A stretch of DNA of 64,000 nucleotides from AC-69 sp963751665 (lineage in GTDB: Bacteria; Actinomycetota; UBA4738; HRBIN12): NCBI GenBank assembly GCA_963751665.1, contig CAVVVF010000001.1:186001-250000 (forward strand), in the 5' to 3' direction. The notes under the pieces were generated by a model that saw nothing but the letters and a program-made list of their open reading frames with translations, was not told the DNA's origin and searched no databases. Positions 10,619 through 22,490 of this stretch are shown piece after piece (the stretch's first letter is position 1; every line of letters begins with the position of its first letter). The translations under genes and the position numbers were made by a program.

Positions 10619-11986
10619 ATGAGCGGCCGGTACCTGATCCGCACCTTCGGGTGCCAGATGAACGAGCACGACTCCGAGCGGATCGCCGGCCTGCTCGAGT
10701 CCGACGGCTACGTCCGGGCCGAGGACGCCGCCGAGGCCCAGGTCGTCGTGTTCAACACGTGCGCCGTGCGGGAGAACGCCGACAACCGGCTGTACGGCAA
10801 CCTCGGACACCTCCGGCCGCTGAAGCAGGCGAACCCGCGCCTTCGGATCGTGGTGGCGGGGTGCCTGGCCCAGAAGGATCAGGGGCAGATCCAGGAGCGA
10901 GCCCCGTGGGTCGACGTCGTGGTCGGGACCCACGCTCTGCCGGGACTGCTCGAGCTCCTGAAGCGGGCCGAGTCCGAGGGCCCCCAGATGGACGTCCGCG
11001 AGTTCACCGAGGTGTTCCCGAGCGCCCTCCCGGCTCGCCGCGAGGTGGCCCATCACGCCTGGGTGTCGATCGCCATGGGGTGCGACAACCACTGCACGTT
11101 CTGCATCGTGCCGCTCGTCCGGGGGCCGCAGCTGTCGCGGGAGATCGGCGACGTCCTGGCCGAGGTGCAGGGACTGGCCCGCCGCGGCGTCGTCGAGGTG
11201 ACGCTCCTCGGCCAGAACGTGAACACGTACGGCCGGGACCTCACGGTGCCGGGGTCCAGCCGGAAGCCGCTGTTCGCCGAGCTGCTCCGGGCGGTGAACG
11301 AGGTCGAGGGGATCCGCCGCATCCGGTTCACCAGCCCGCACCCGCACGACTTCACCCCGGACGTCATCGAGGCCATGGCGGAGTGCGAGAAGGTGTGCGA
11401 GCACATCCACTTCCCGCTGCAGTCGGGCTCGGACCGGATCCTGCGGGCGATGCAGCGGTCATACCGAAGCGAACGGTACCTGTCGTGGCTGGAGCGGATC
11501 CGGGAGGCGGTCCCCGGCATGGCCGTCACCACCGACATCATCGTGGGCTTCCCCGGGGAGACCGAGGAGGACTTCCGCTCGACCCTGGACGTGGTCCGGG
11601 CGGCCCGGTTCGACCAGGCGTTCACGTTCCAGTACTCGCCCCGGCCCGGGACCCAGGCCGGCACGATGCCCGACCAGATCTCGAAGGAGGTCGTGCAGGA
11701 GCGGTTCGACCGTCTGGTCGAGTTGCAGGAGTCGATCTCGCTCGAGCACATGCGCGCGACGGTTGGCCGCACGTTCGAGGTCTTGGTGGAGGGCATGGGC
11801 CGGAAGGGCGGCGTGCAGGGCCGGACCCGGACGAACAAGGTCGTGCATGTCCCGGGAGCGATCGTTCCCGGGAAGTTCCTCGAGGCTCGGATCGTGGCGG
11901 CGCACCCGCACCACCTGAACGGCGAGGTGGTCGGGGTGACGGAGGCGGCGGCGGGCTCGCCCCGCGAGCCCGCCGCCGCCCTCTGA
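10619..11986 (+). CDS. miaB: tRNA-2-methylthio-N6-dimethylallyladenosine synthase
   Basis: Radical-SAM methylthiotransferase acting on A37 of tRNA. The N-terminal UPF0004 domain binds one cluster (TFGCQMNEHDS, NTCAVRENA, AGCLAQK). The radical-SAM motif is CDNHCTFCIVP near base 11085. The C-terminal TRAM domain (VLVEGMGRKGGVQGRTRTNK) closes the protein. 455 residues, intact. The last codons form half of a 16-bp hairpin, and the stop overlaps the miaA start, so the two modification enzymes of the same nucleotide are coupled. Confidence 0.96.
   Translation: MSGRYLIRTFGCQMNEHDSERIAGLLESDGYVRAEDAAEAQVVVFNTCAVRENADNRLYGNLGHLRPLKQANPRLRIVVAGCLAQKDQGQIQERAPWVDVVVGTHALPGLLELLKRAESEGPQMDVREFTEVFPSALPARREVAHHAWVSIAMGCDNHCTFCIVPLVRGPQLSREIGDVLAEVQGLARRGVVEVTLLGQNVNTYGRDLTVPGSSRKPLFAELLRAVNEVEGIRRIRFTSPHPHDFTPDVIEAMAECEKVCEHIHFPLQSGSDRILRAMQRSYRSERYLSWLERIREAVPGMAVTTDIIVGFPGETEEDFRSTLDVVRAARFDQAFTFQYSPRPGTQAGTMPDQISKEVVQERFDRLVELQESISLEHMRATVGRTFEVLVEGMGRKGGVQGRTRTNKVVHVPGAIVPGKFLEARIVAAHPHHLNGEVVGVTEAAAGSPREPAAAL
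11944..11980. repeat. 16-bp perfect inverted repeat at the miaB/miaA junction
   Basis: Arms 11944-11959 and 11965-11980 are exact reverse complements with a 5-nt loop (CCCCG). The structure ends 3 nt before the overlapping TGATG of miaB stop and miaA start. No T-run follows. It resembles the junction hairpins at 1687 and 62389. Confidence 0.6.
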
Positions 11987-12913
11987 TGCCCGGCGCGCGA
12001 CCCTTCCTCGCGCTGGTCGGACCGACCGCCTCAGGGAAGACCGAGGCCGGCGGGGCCATCGCCGGACGCCTGGGAGCGGAGATCATCTCGGTGGACTCGA
12101 TGCTCGTCTACCGAGGGATGGACGTGGGAACGGCCAAGCCCACCTCGGCCGAGCGGGCCCGGGTCCCTCATCACCTGGTGGACGTGGCCGATCCGTCGGA
12201 AGCGTTCTCGGTGGCCCGGTACCAGGCGCTCGCTCGGGTCGCCGTCGAGGACGATCGACGCGCGCGGCCGCCCGGTCCTGTTGGTCGGCGGCTCCGGCCT
12301 GTACTTCCGGGCCATCGTGGACGACCTCGAGTTCCCCGCGACCGACCCGGTGGCCCGCGACGAGCTCCAGGCCGAGGCCGAGGCACTCGGGCCGGACCGC
12401 CTGTACGAGCGCCTGGCCGAGCTCGACCCGGCCGCCGCGGCCCGGATCGAGCCGTCCAACGTCCGCCGGACCGTGCGAGCCCTCGAGGTGGCCGCGGTCA
12501 CCGGGCGCCCGTTTTCGAGCTACGCGGAGCGGTGGGAGCGCTACCCGGACGAACGGGTGCGGGCCGCCGGGATCGACATCCCGCGAGACGTGCTGGGTCG
12601 CCGCATCGAGGCCCGCGTCCGAGGGATGGTCGATGCCGGTCTCCTCGACGAGGTGCGCGCGCTGCTCGACCGCGGCCTGTTCGGGTGGCTCACCGCCAGC
12701 AGGGCCATCGGGTACGCTGAGTTCGCGCGGCACCTCCAGGGCGAGCTCTCGCTCGAGGAGGCCACGGCGGAGACCGTGAAGCGGACGAGGGAACTGGCGA
12801 GACGCCAGATGGTCTGGTTCCGGCGAGACCCCCGGATCCGGTGGTTCCCCTCAGGCGAGCGCGGCGCGACCGAGATCGTGGACGAGCTGACGGAGTATCT
12901 GCAGGGTGACTGA
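11986..12913 (+). CDS. miaA: tRNA dimethylallyltransferase, one frameshift
   Basis: Adds a dimethylallyl group to A37, the step before MiaB. The P-loop is GPTASGKT at the start, followed by ISVDSMLVYRGMDVGTAKP. The frame breaks at about 12,253 after VAVED, where deleting one G restores ARGRPVLLVGGSGLYFRA, a family hallmark. The C-terminal part (QMVWFRRDPRIRWF) is complete. Total about 309 codons, the normal length. The start overlaps the miaB stop and the end overlaps dapF. Confidence 0.92.
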
Positions 12914-13778
12914 GCTTCGGGTGTGGAAGTACCACGGGACCGGCAACGACTTCGTCGTGCTCGAGGACCTCGACGACGAACGCCCCCTGTCCTCCGAGCT
13001 CGTCGCGGCGCTGTGCGACCGTCGGTTCGGCGTCGGAGCCGACGGCGTGATCCGCGTGACGCGCGACGTCGAGGGCGGCGGCGACTTCTTCATGGACTAC
13101 TGGAACGCCGACGGCAGCGTTGCCGAGATGTGCGGGAACGGCGTCCGATGCCTGGCGAAGCTCGTGTACGAGCGGGGCCACACGCGCCAGACCGAGCTGG
13201 ACATCGGGACTCGCGACGGAGTGAAGCACGTCTCGCTCCACGTGGAGGGTGGCGTGGTCGCATCCGTGACGGTGGGGATGGGACCACCGGCCTTCGCCCG
13301 TTCGCAGATCCCGATGCTGGGCCCGGCCGACGAGCCGTTCCTGGCGGAGCCGTTCGAGGTCCTCGGCCACACGTTCAAGGCCAGCGCCGTGTCGATGGGC
13401 AACCCCCACCTCGTGCTGTTCGTGGAGGACGATCCGGCTCGAACGGACGTGGCCCGGATCGGCCCGGCCGTCGAGAACGACGCCATGTTCCCCGAGAAGG
13501 CGAACGTCGAGTTCGTCGCGGTGGCCGGCGACGGGCTGAGCGTGCGGGTGTGGGAGCGGGGCGTGGGGGAGACCATGGCCTGCGGGACCGGGGCCTGCGC
13601 GGCTGTGGTGGCCGCGAACGAGGCGGGCCTGGTCCCCGTCCGCTCGGAGGTCCGGTTTCCGGGAGGCACCGTGACGGTGGAGCGCACCGCCGACGACGTC
13701 CTGCTGAGCGGACCGGCCGAGCGCGTGTTCGAGGCCACGCTCGACGATGCGTGGCTCCGCTCGCGAGGGCTGGGATGA
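12906..13778 (+). CDS. dapF: Diaminopimelate epimerase
   Basis: Converts LL- to meso-diaminopimelate for peptidoglycan and lysine. Both catalytic cysteines are present, in MCGNGVRCLA and ACGTGACAAVVA. The GTG start overlaps the end of miaA, giving a miaB-miaA-dapF unit. 290 residues, intact. The next gene is a DapL-like aminotransferase, so two consecutive steps of diaminopimelate synthesis are adjacent. Confidence 0.96.
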   Translation: MTELRVWKYHGTGNDFVVLEDLDDERPLSSELVAALCDRRFGVGADGVIRVTRDVEGGGDFFMDYWNADGSVAEMCGNGVRCLAKLVYERGHTRQTELDIGTRDGVKHVSLHVEGGVVASVTVGMGPPAFARSQIPMLGPADEPFLAEPFEVLGHTFKASAVSMGNPHLVLFVEDDPARTDVARIGPAVENDAMFPEKANVEFVAVAGDGLSVRVWERGVGETMACGTGACAAVVAANEAGLVPVRSEVRFPGGTVTVERTADDVLLSGPAERVFEATLDDAWLRSRGLG

Positions 13779-14929
13779 GGATCGCCCGGCGGATCGAGTC
13801 GCTGCCCCCGTACCTGTTCGCGTCGCTGGACGGCAAGCTCGCCGCCAAGCGGGCGGAAGGGGTCGACGTGATCTCGCTCGGCGTGGGCGATCCCGACCTG
13901 CCGACCCCGCCGCACGTCGTCGAGGCCATGCGGGAGGCGGTGCGCGATCCGGCGACCCACCGGTACCCGTCGTACTGGGGGAGCATCGAGTTCCGGGAGG
14001 CCGTGGCGGCCTGGTACCGGACTCGGTTCGGCGTGGACCTCGATCCGAAGGCCGAGGTGCTCGCCCTCATCGGGTCCAAGGAGGGCCTGGGCCACCTGCC
14101 GGTCGCGTTCGTCGATCCCGGCGACGAGACGCTCGTCCCCGATCCCGGCTACCCCGTGTACGGCGTGTCTACGCGCCTGGCCGGCGGGACGCCCGTGCCG
14201 CTCCCGCTTCTTCCCGAGGAGGGGTATCAGCCGGACCTCGATGGCGCGCCCGTCTCGAGCCGGACGAAGATGCTGTGGCTGAACTACCCCAGCAACCCCA
14301 CCGCCGCCGTGGCCGACGGGTCAACCTTCGAGCGCGCGGTGGCCTTCGCCCGCCAGCACGACCTGCTCCTCGCCCACGACGCCGCGTACTCGGAGATCAC
14401 GTTCGACGGCTACATCGCGCCGTCGATCCTCCAGGTGCCCGGGGCGAAGGACATCGCGCTCGAGTTCGGCTCGACGTCGAAGTTCTACAACATGACCGGG
14501 TGGCGGATCGGCTGGTGCGCCGGCAGCGCAGAGGCCATCCGGGCGCTCTCCATCGTGAAGACGAACCTGGACTCTGGCCAGTTCACCGCGATCCAGCGGG
14601 CGGCCATCGCCGCGCTCGGCGGACCACAGGACCACCTGGACGAGCTTCGCGCCGTGTACCAGCGGAGGCGGGACGTCGTGGTGGGATCGCTGAACTCGCT
14701 CGGGTGGTCCCTCAAGCCCCCGCTCGGGTCGGTCTACGTGTGGGCGCCGGCCCCGGACGGCACGTCCTCGGTCGAGTTCGCCGACCTGCTCCTCGATCGG
14801 GCCGGCGTGTTCGTGGCACCGGGCAACGGGTACGGGGAACGCGGTGAGGGGTACGTCCGGTTCTCGCTGACCGCACCGGACGACCGGCTGGCCGAGGCCA
14901 TGGACCGCATCGGCCGGGTGCTCGGCTGA
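13775..14929 (+). CDS. dapL: Probable LL-diaminopimelate aminotransferase (class I/II PLP enzyme)
   Basis: A 384-residue fold-type I aminotransferase. The PLP lysine is in GSTSKFYNMTGWRIGW near base 14,470, and NYPSNPTAAV, a cofactor-binding loop, precedes it. The opening LPPYLFASLDGKLAAKRAEGVDVISLGVGDPDLPTP is typical of the DapL group. DapL makes LL-diaminopimelate directly from tetrahydrodipicolinate, and direct overlap with dapF supports this role. Other class I aminotransferases look similar, so the substrate is inferred. Confidence 0.78.
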   Translation: MRIARRIESLPPYLFASLDGKLAAKRAEGVDVISLGVGDPDLPTPPHVVEAMREAVRDPATHRYPSYWGSIEFREAVAAWYRTRFGVDLDPKAEVLALIGSKEGLGHLPVAFVDPGDETLVPDPGYPVYGVSTRLAGGTPVPLPLLPEEGYQPDLDGAPVSSRTKMLWLNYPSNPTAAVADGSTFERAVAFARQHDLLLAHDAAYSEITFDGYIAPSILQVPGAKDIALEFGSTSKFYNMTGWRIGWCAGSAEAIRALSIVKTNLDSGQFTAIQRAAIAALGGPQDHLDELRAVYQRRRDVVVGSLNSLGWSLKPPLGSVYVWAPAPDGTSSVEFADLLLDRAGVFVAPGNGYGERGEGYVRFSLTAPDDRLAEAMDRIGRVLG

Positions 14930-16263
14930 TGGCCCACCGGAACGGGAAGCGGCGCCGGGCGACCGTCTTCGAGTCGCCGCTCTCGGCGACCTGGACGCCC
15001 AGGGTCCGGGAACGAGCCGTCCTGGTCGGAGTGGGGCACGGGATCGACCCCTCGGACCTCGACGAGCTGGCCGCGCTGGCCGACTCCGCGGGAGCGGAGC
15101 CGGTCTCTCGCATCGTCCAGACCCGGTCCGACCCGGATCCGGCGACGTTCGTGGGCAAAGGGAAGCTCGAGGAGATCCACCGGGCGGTCCACGTGACCGG
15201 GGCCGACGCGGTGATCCTGGACGACGAGCTCACGCCGGGCCAGCTCCGGAACCTGGAGGGGCGGCTGGGGACCAAGGTGATCGACCGGACCGCGCTGATC
15301 CTCGACATCTTCGCCCTCCACGCCAGGTCCCGCGAGGGCAAGGCCCAGGTGGAGCTGGCGCAGCTCAACTACCTCCTGCCACGGCTCCGCGGCTGGGGCG
15401 AGGCCATGTCGCGCCTCGGCGGCGGTATCGGCACGCGGGGACCGGGCGAGACGAAGCTCGAGGTGGACCGGCAGCACATCAAGCGACGGATCTCCAAGCT
15501 CCGGCGCGACATCAAGGACCTGGCGCGGACGCGCGACGTGAAGCGGGCCCGCCGCGAGGGCTCCGGCGTCCCGCAGATCGCCATCGCCGGGTACACGAAC
15601 GCCGGGCAAGTCCACGCTGATGAACGCGCTGACGGAGGCGGGCGTGCTGGTGGCCGACCAGCTGTTCGCCACGCTGGACCCCACGATCCGACGGATCGCG
15701 CTGCCCGGCGGGCGGCACGCCACGATCTCGGACACGGTGGGGTTCGTGGGCAAGCTGCCGCACGACCTGGTCGAGGCGTTCCGCTCGACCCTCGAGGAGG
15801 TGACCCGAGCCGACCTGGTGCTGCACGTCGCCGACGCGTCGTCACCTGAGGTGTCGCAGCAGGTCGAAGCGGTCCGAGGCGTGCTGGCCGAGATCGGGGC
15901 CGGGGCGCATCCCCGAGGTCCTCGTGCTGAACAAGGTGGACGTGCTCTCGGAGATGGACCGGGAGCGGGCCGCCCGGCGGTTCGCCGATGCGGTGGCCAT
16001 CTCCGCCCTCACCGGTGAGGGGACGGAGGCGCTCCTGGAACGCGTCGCCCTCGAGCTCCCGCGGCCTCCGGTCGAGGTCACGCTCCTCGTGCCGTACGGG
16101 CGGGACGACGTGGTCGCGCTGCTGTACCGGGACGCGGAGGTTCTCGACACCGAGGCCGAGTGCCGACGGGACCCTCGTCCGGGCTCGGGTGGGGGACCGG
16201 GAGCTCGCGGCCGTCGGGGACTACGTCGTCCAGACGCGGCGCCGCCGGGCCTCGGGTCTCTGA
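14929..16263 (+). CDS. hflX: Ribosome-splitting GTPase HflX, three frameshifts
   Basis: The N-terminal HflX domain (TFVGKGKLEEIH, GPGETKLEVDRQHIKRRI) is followed by a G domain: AGYTNAG-KSTLMNAL, DTVGFVGKLPHDLVEAF, NKVDVLSEMD. HflX rescues stalled ribosomes under stress. The frame breaks near 15,606, 15,905 and 16,151; in each case dropping one base (G, G, T) restores the expected family sequence, which points to sequencing error. The ATG overlaps the end of the aminotransferase gene. The convergent SIS gene follows. Confidence 0.9.
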
Positions 16264-16275
16264 GCCGCCTCTGTC

Positions 16276-17255
16276 CTACGGGCGACCCGATCCCCCACAG
16301 CCCCGCGTCGCCCCAGGCCCCGGTGATGACGCGGTCGGGGTCCTGCCCTCGCGCCTCGGCGAACCGCAGGGCCAGCATCTGAAGCCGAACGGTGAGCGGG
16401 ATCTGGGCCAGGAGCGGCGGCAGGTCGGCCGGCTCCGCGAGGGCCGTCACCCGGATCCCCTCCCGCTCGCGCGGCGTTCGCCACGGCCCGGACCAAACCG
16501 TCCGTGTCCGGAGGGGACAGGGCGAGGAGGTGATCGTCGCCCGCCAGCGGGACCGCCGAGCCGTGGAGCAGGTACTCGACGTCGTAGCCCTCGGCCGGGA
16601 ACCGTGCGGCCTCGCGGAGCTTCAGCGCGCCCTCCCGCGCCGTGACCGAGGCCGGTCCCTCGCCGAACAGCACGAGGAGCCGGCGGGGGGCGACGATCCG
16701 GTCGATCCCGGGGTTCTCGATGGCATCGCGCACGGCCCCGGGGACCTTGGCGATGGCGTCGGGGCTCAGGCTCTCGGCGCCCAGCGCGTTCGCGATGCGT
16801 GCCAGCGAGCAGGAGGACGGCCGTGTAGCTCACCGTGTAGGTCTCCGACGTCTCCTTGGGGACCGTCTCCATCGCGTCGGGCAACCCCGCACCCTGCGCG
16901 CGTGAGCGCGAGCACGCGGATGCCGGCGTCCTTGGCCTGCCGGTAGGCGGCGGCGGCGTAGGCCGTCTCCTGGCCGGCGTTGTGGCTGATCAGCACGATC
17001 CCGTCGCGATGGTCCACCGGCGGCGCCCAGTTCACGAACTGCATCGAGGGGATGGCCTGCGCCGCACGGCCGGCCTCGTGGAGCATCGCCGCCCCGAGCT
17101 CGGCCGCATGGAGGCTGGTGCCCGTGCCCACCAGCCAGATCCGCCGGCACTGCGCCAGCCGCTCGACCGCCTCGTGGACTGGGGGATGCGTCGCCAGGCG
17201 TTCGAGCTCCTGGGGCTGCGAACGGATCTGGCGCTCGAGTGCCGTGTCGCGGCAT
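16276..17255 (-). CDS. SIS-domain sugar isomerase/deaminase-like protein, several frameshifts
   Basis: Reassembling the reverse frames gives LERQIRSQPQELERLATHPP, IWLVGTGTSLHAAELGA, ISHNAGQETAYA, ETYTVSYTAVLLLA, and GPASVTAREGALKLREAARFPAEGYDVEYLLHG. This is the two-SIS-domain half of glucosamine-6-phosphate synthase-type proteins without the glutaminase half. Such proteins isomerise or bind phosphosugars. At least three indels break the frame, and both ends are approximate: the start is an ATG near 17,255, and the likely stop lies about 16,276. Whether it is an enzyme or a sugar sensor cannot be told. Confidence 0.72.
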
Positions 17256-17294
17256 GGACGGTCCCTTTCCCTACGAAAGGTATCGGCGGGGAGC

Positions 17295-17917
17295 TTAGAG
17301 CTTCCGCAGGACCGCCACGACCTTGCCCAGGATCCGCCCGTCGGTCATCTCGATCGGCGAGAAGGCGGGGTTCTCGGGGATGAAGGGTCACGCGACCGCC
17401 CCGCCGCCGGAGGCGCTTGACCGTGGCCTCGTCCTCTGCGGGGCCGGGGAGGAGGGCGGCCACGATGTCGCCGTCGGCCGCGCTGTCCTGCCGCCGGACC
17501 ACCACGACGTCGCCGTCCAGGATGCCGGCGCCGGTCATGGACTCGCCGGCCACCCGGAGGGCGAAGTGCTCTCCGCCCTTGGCGAAGCCGACGGGGACGG
17601 TGAGGTACTCCTCGACGTTCTCGGCGGCAAGGACCGGCGCGCCGGCGGCGATCCGGCCGAGGACCGGGATGACGACGCCCGTCGGGCCTGGTGCTCTCGT
17701 CGGCCAGCCCGATGGCCCGGGGCTTCGTCGGGTCCTTGTGGAGCAGGCCCTTGCGCTCCAGGTTGGCGAGCTGGCTGTGGACGCTGGAGGAGGACGTGAG
17801 GCCCACCGCCTCGCCGATCTCGCGGACGGTCGGTGGATAGCCGCGGTCGCGGACGGTGTCGGCGATGAACTCCAGGATCCTCCGCTGCCGCGGCGTGAGG
17901 TCGTCGGTCTCGGCCAT
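17295..17917 (-). CDS. lexA: LexA repressor, two frameshifts
   Basis: SOS repressor. The N-terminal winged HTH is LTPRQRRILEFIADTVRDRGYPPTVREIGEAVGL. The self-cleavage region has the Ala-Gly bond in GRIAAGAPVLA, the catalytic serine in AGESMTGAGI and the lysine in DEATVKRL. The C-terminus (ENPAFSPIEMTDGRILGKVV) is in a third frame. Breaks fall near 17,690 and 17,390. The ATG has GAGGAGGG upstream. A promoter with TTGAAC and TAGCCT lies upstream and is overlapped by an SOS half-perfect box, so lexA is autoregulated. Confidence 0.94.
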
Positions 17918-17969
17918 GTCAGACCCTCCTCGTACGCTCCGGAGGCTAGCACGACACGGCAAGGGGTTC

Positions 17970-18046
17970 AAACATATGTTCGGTCTTCGCCCTTGACCTC
18001 GAACACGCGTTCGGTAGGATGGCACCCATGAGTCGAACACACGTTC
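17970..18046. promoter_or_regulatory. Divergent lexA/LysM control region with three SOS boxes
   Basis: Three LexA-type sites: AAACATATGTTC at 17970-17981 (one mismatch), GAACACGCGTTC at 18001-18012 and GAACACACGTTC at 18035-18046. The second is inside the spacer of a TTGACC (17993-17998)/TAGGAT (18015-18020) promoter for the LysM gene. The third lies within codons 3-7 of that gene. Its ATG is 7 nt after the -10, so the transcript is probably leaderless. Confidence 0.85.
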
Positions 18047-18310
18047 GTTGGCGGCGCCTGGCCGTGACGCTCCTGGCCTGGCGGGTGGCCTCGCCTGGGG
18101 TGGTCCCTAGCCGGCGGGGTGGCCGCTCGGCCGGCCCTGGTCGCGCAGCACCGGTACGTGGTCCGGCCCGGCGACACCTTGTGGTCGATCGCCCGCCGGA
18201 TCCACGACGGCGACCCCCGGGCGCTGGTGGACGCCATCCAGGCCGCGAACGGGGTCGACCCCGGCGCCCTGGTGCCCGGCCAGGTCCTGGTCATCCCGGC
18301 GGCCGCCTGA
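18028..18310 (+). CDS. SOS-induced LysM membrane protein (YneA/ChiZ-like division inhibitor), one frameshift
   Basis: The N-terminus is basic and then hydrophobic (MSRTHVRWRRLAVTLLAW), followed by a LysM domain, YVVRPGDTLWSIARRIHDGD through PGQVLVIPAAA. The frame changes near 18,100. LysM proteins encoded opposite lexA, such as YneA in Firmicutes and ChiZ (Rv2719c) in mycobacteria, are SOS-induced and slow septation. The position, membrane anchor and two SOS boxes support the same role here; direct evidence is lacking. nrdR follows, as in mycobacteria. Confidence 0.8.
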
Positions 18311-18375
18311 GTCCGCTGACCTCCGCGGAGTCTGTCCGAAGAGGCCACATGCTGGCGGCTGGCATCCGCGCACCT

Positions 18376-18390
18376 ACCAGATATTGTGGT
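18376..18390. promoter_or_regulatory. Possible NrdR box upstream of nrdR
   Basis: ACCAGATATTGTGGT is an imperfect palindrome with the AT-rich core typical of NrdR boxes. It lies 8 nt before the nrdR ATG and could mediate autoregulation. Short and degenerate, so tentative. Confidence 0.35.
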
Positions 18391-18397
18391 GGGTGCG

Positions 18398-18873
18398 ATG
18401 CGATGCCCATGGTGCGGCCACGGAGAGGACCGGGTGGTCGATTCCCGACCTGCCGAGCGGGGCGCGGCCATCCGGCGCCGCCGCCAGTGCCTGTCCTGCG
18501 GACGGCGGTTCACCACGTTCGAGCGGATCGAGGAGGTCGGCCTGATGGTGGTCAAGCGCGACGGCTCGAGGGAGCCCTACGCGCGAGACAAGGTCGTGGC
18601 CGGCGTCCGAAAGGCCATCGTGAACCGGCCGGTCACCGAGGAGCAGGTGGCGCCGTGCTGGCCGACCGGGTGGAGGAGCGGCTCCGCCGAAAGGGCCCCC
18701 AGGTCACCTCCCACCAGGTCGGCGTGGAGGTGCTCTCGCAGCTCCAGAAGCTGGACCAGGTGGCCTACATGCGGTTCGCCTGCGTCTACAAGGACTTCCA
18801 GGAGATCACGGACTTCGAGCGGGAGGTTGGGGCCCTCCAGAAGAGCGTGCCGGCGAAGCCCCGGAGCCGGTAA
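18398..18873 (+). CDS. nrdR: Transcriptional repressor NrdR, one frameshift
   Basis: Represses ribonucleotide reductase genes when dATP is high. The zinc ribbon is MRCPWCGHGEDRVVDSRPAERGAAIRRRR with CLSCGRRFTTFE, followed by an ATP-cone (VVKRDGSREPYARDKVVAGVRKA). After TEEQV the frame changes near 18,655; one missing base fits, giving AVLADRVEERLRRKG. The C-terminus VAYMRFACVYKDFQEITDF is typical. It directly precedes nrdJ, its expected target. Confidence 0.92.
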
Positions 18874-18876
18874 ACT

Positions 18877-18920
18877 ACTACATGTAGTGGTAGAGCTCCT
18901 CAGAAGGCACTAGATGTTCC
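18877..18920. promoter_or_regulatory. Putative NrdR operator upstream of nrdJ
   Basis: ACTACATGTAGT at 18877-18888 is a perfect 12-bp palindrome. A weaker copy, ACTAGATGTTCC, begins exactly 32 bp later at 18909. NrdR is known to bind paired boxes about three helical turns apart. The site is between nrdR and nrdJ. I found no cobalamin riboswitch in the leader. Confidence 0.5.
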
Positions 18921-19020
18921 GTCTCAGGACGCTTGACGGGGCAGCCGGCCGGGTGCAGAATCACGGGGCTGTAATTCGGTCGTTGAGACTTCCCCGAGTG
19001 AGGGGAAAGGGGGCGTTCCG

Positions 19021-21771
<2,751 letters not shown>

Positions 21772-21780
21772 GCTGACCCG

Positions 21781-22212
21781 GTGGAGTTGCCGTTCAAACG
21801 GCTGGACCCTGAGGCCGAGCTGCCGGCCCAGGCGCACGCGGGCGATGCGGGGCTGGACCTGTGTTCGACCATCGATGTCGAGGTCCTGCCGGGGGAGCGG
21901 GCCATGGTCCCGACCGGCCTGTCGGTGGCCATCCCGGACGGGCATGCCGGGCTGGTCCTTCCGCGATCTGGCCTGGCGTCCCGGCACGGCCTGACCATGG
22001 CCAACGCGCCGGGGCTGATCGACGCTGGATATCGAGGCGAGGTCACCTGCGCGGTGGTGAACCTGGACCGGGATCAGGCGGTGAAGGTCAGGAAGGGCGA
22101 CCGGATCGCGCAGCTCGTGATCGTGGTGCTGCCCCAGGTCCGCCCGGCCTGGGTGGACGAGCTCCCGCCGTCAACGCGGGGTGAGGGCGGGTTCGGATCC
22201 ACGGGCGCCTGA
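21781..22212 (+). CDS. dut: dUTP diphosphatase
   Basis: Trimeric dUTPase of 143 residues that keeps uracil out of DNA and supplies dUMP. All five motifs are visible: HAGDAGLDL, PRSGLASRHGL, NAPGLIDAGYRGEV, KGDRIAQLVI and RGEGGFGSTG. The GTG start is 9 nt after nrdJ, so two nucleotide-supply genes are adjacent. Intact. A small GCCCC-TTC-GGGGC hairpin separates it from tRNA-Gly. Confidence 0.96.
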   Translation: MELPFKRLDPEAELPAQAHAGDAGLDLCSTIDVEVLPGERAMVPTGLSVAIPDGHAGLVLPRSGLASRHGLTMANAPGLIDAGYRGEVTCAVVNLDRDQAVKVRKGDRIAQLVIVVLPQVRPAWVDELPPSTRGEGGFGSTGA

Positions 22213-22286
22213 GCAGCGCCGGAGCGCGGCCGTTGAAGGCCCGAGGCCCAATCCCTAAACTGCTGGAGTGCCCCTTCGGGGCGCGT

Positions 22287-22364
<78 letters not shown>

Positions 22365-22433
22365 GGAAGTTGCAGGTCAGGGCCGGTGCAGACCAGCCCT
22401 ATGGTGTGTCAACGCATGATCTTCGCTCTGGCC

Positions 22434-22451
22434 ATCCCGCATTTATCCCGC
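22434..22451 (+). repeat. Arm-type-like motif, left
   Basis: ATCCCGCATTTATCCCGC, itself two ATCCCGC repeats 4 bp apart, lies 69 bp inside the left att repeat. A near-identical copy is found near the right end. Such paired direct repeats resemble integrase arm-type sites. Confidence 0.45.
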
Positions 22452-22490
22452 GACGGTTTCCGGCCGGGCTTGAAGATGGGGGACTGACGA

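Noticed and set aside
18890..19020. Cobalamin riboswitch upstream of nrdJ
   Set aside because: I looked for the B12-box and the surrounding stems in the leader and found none.
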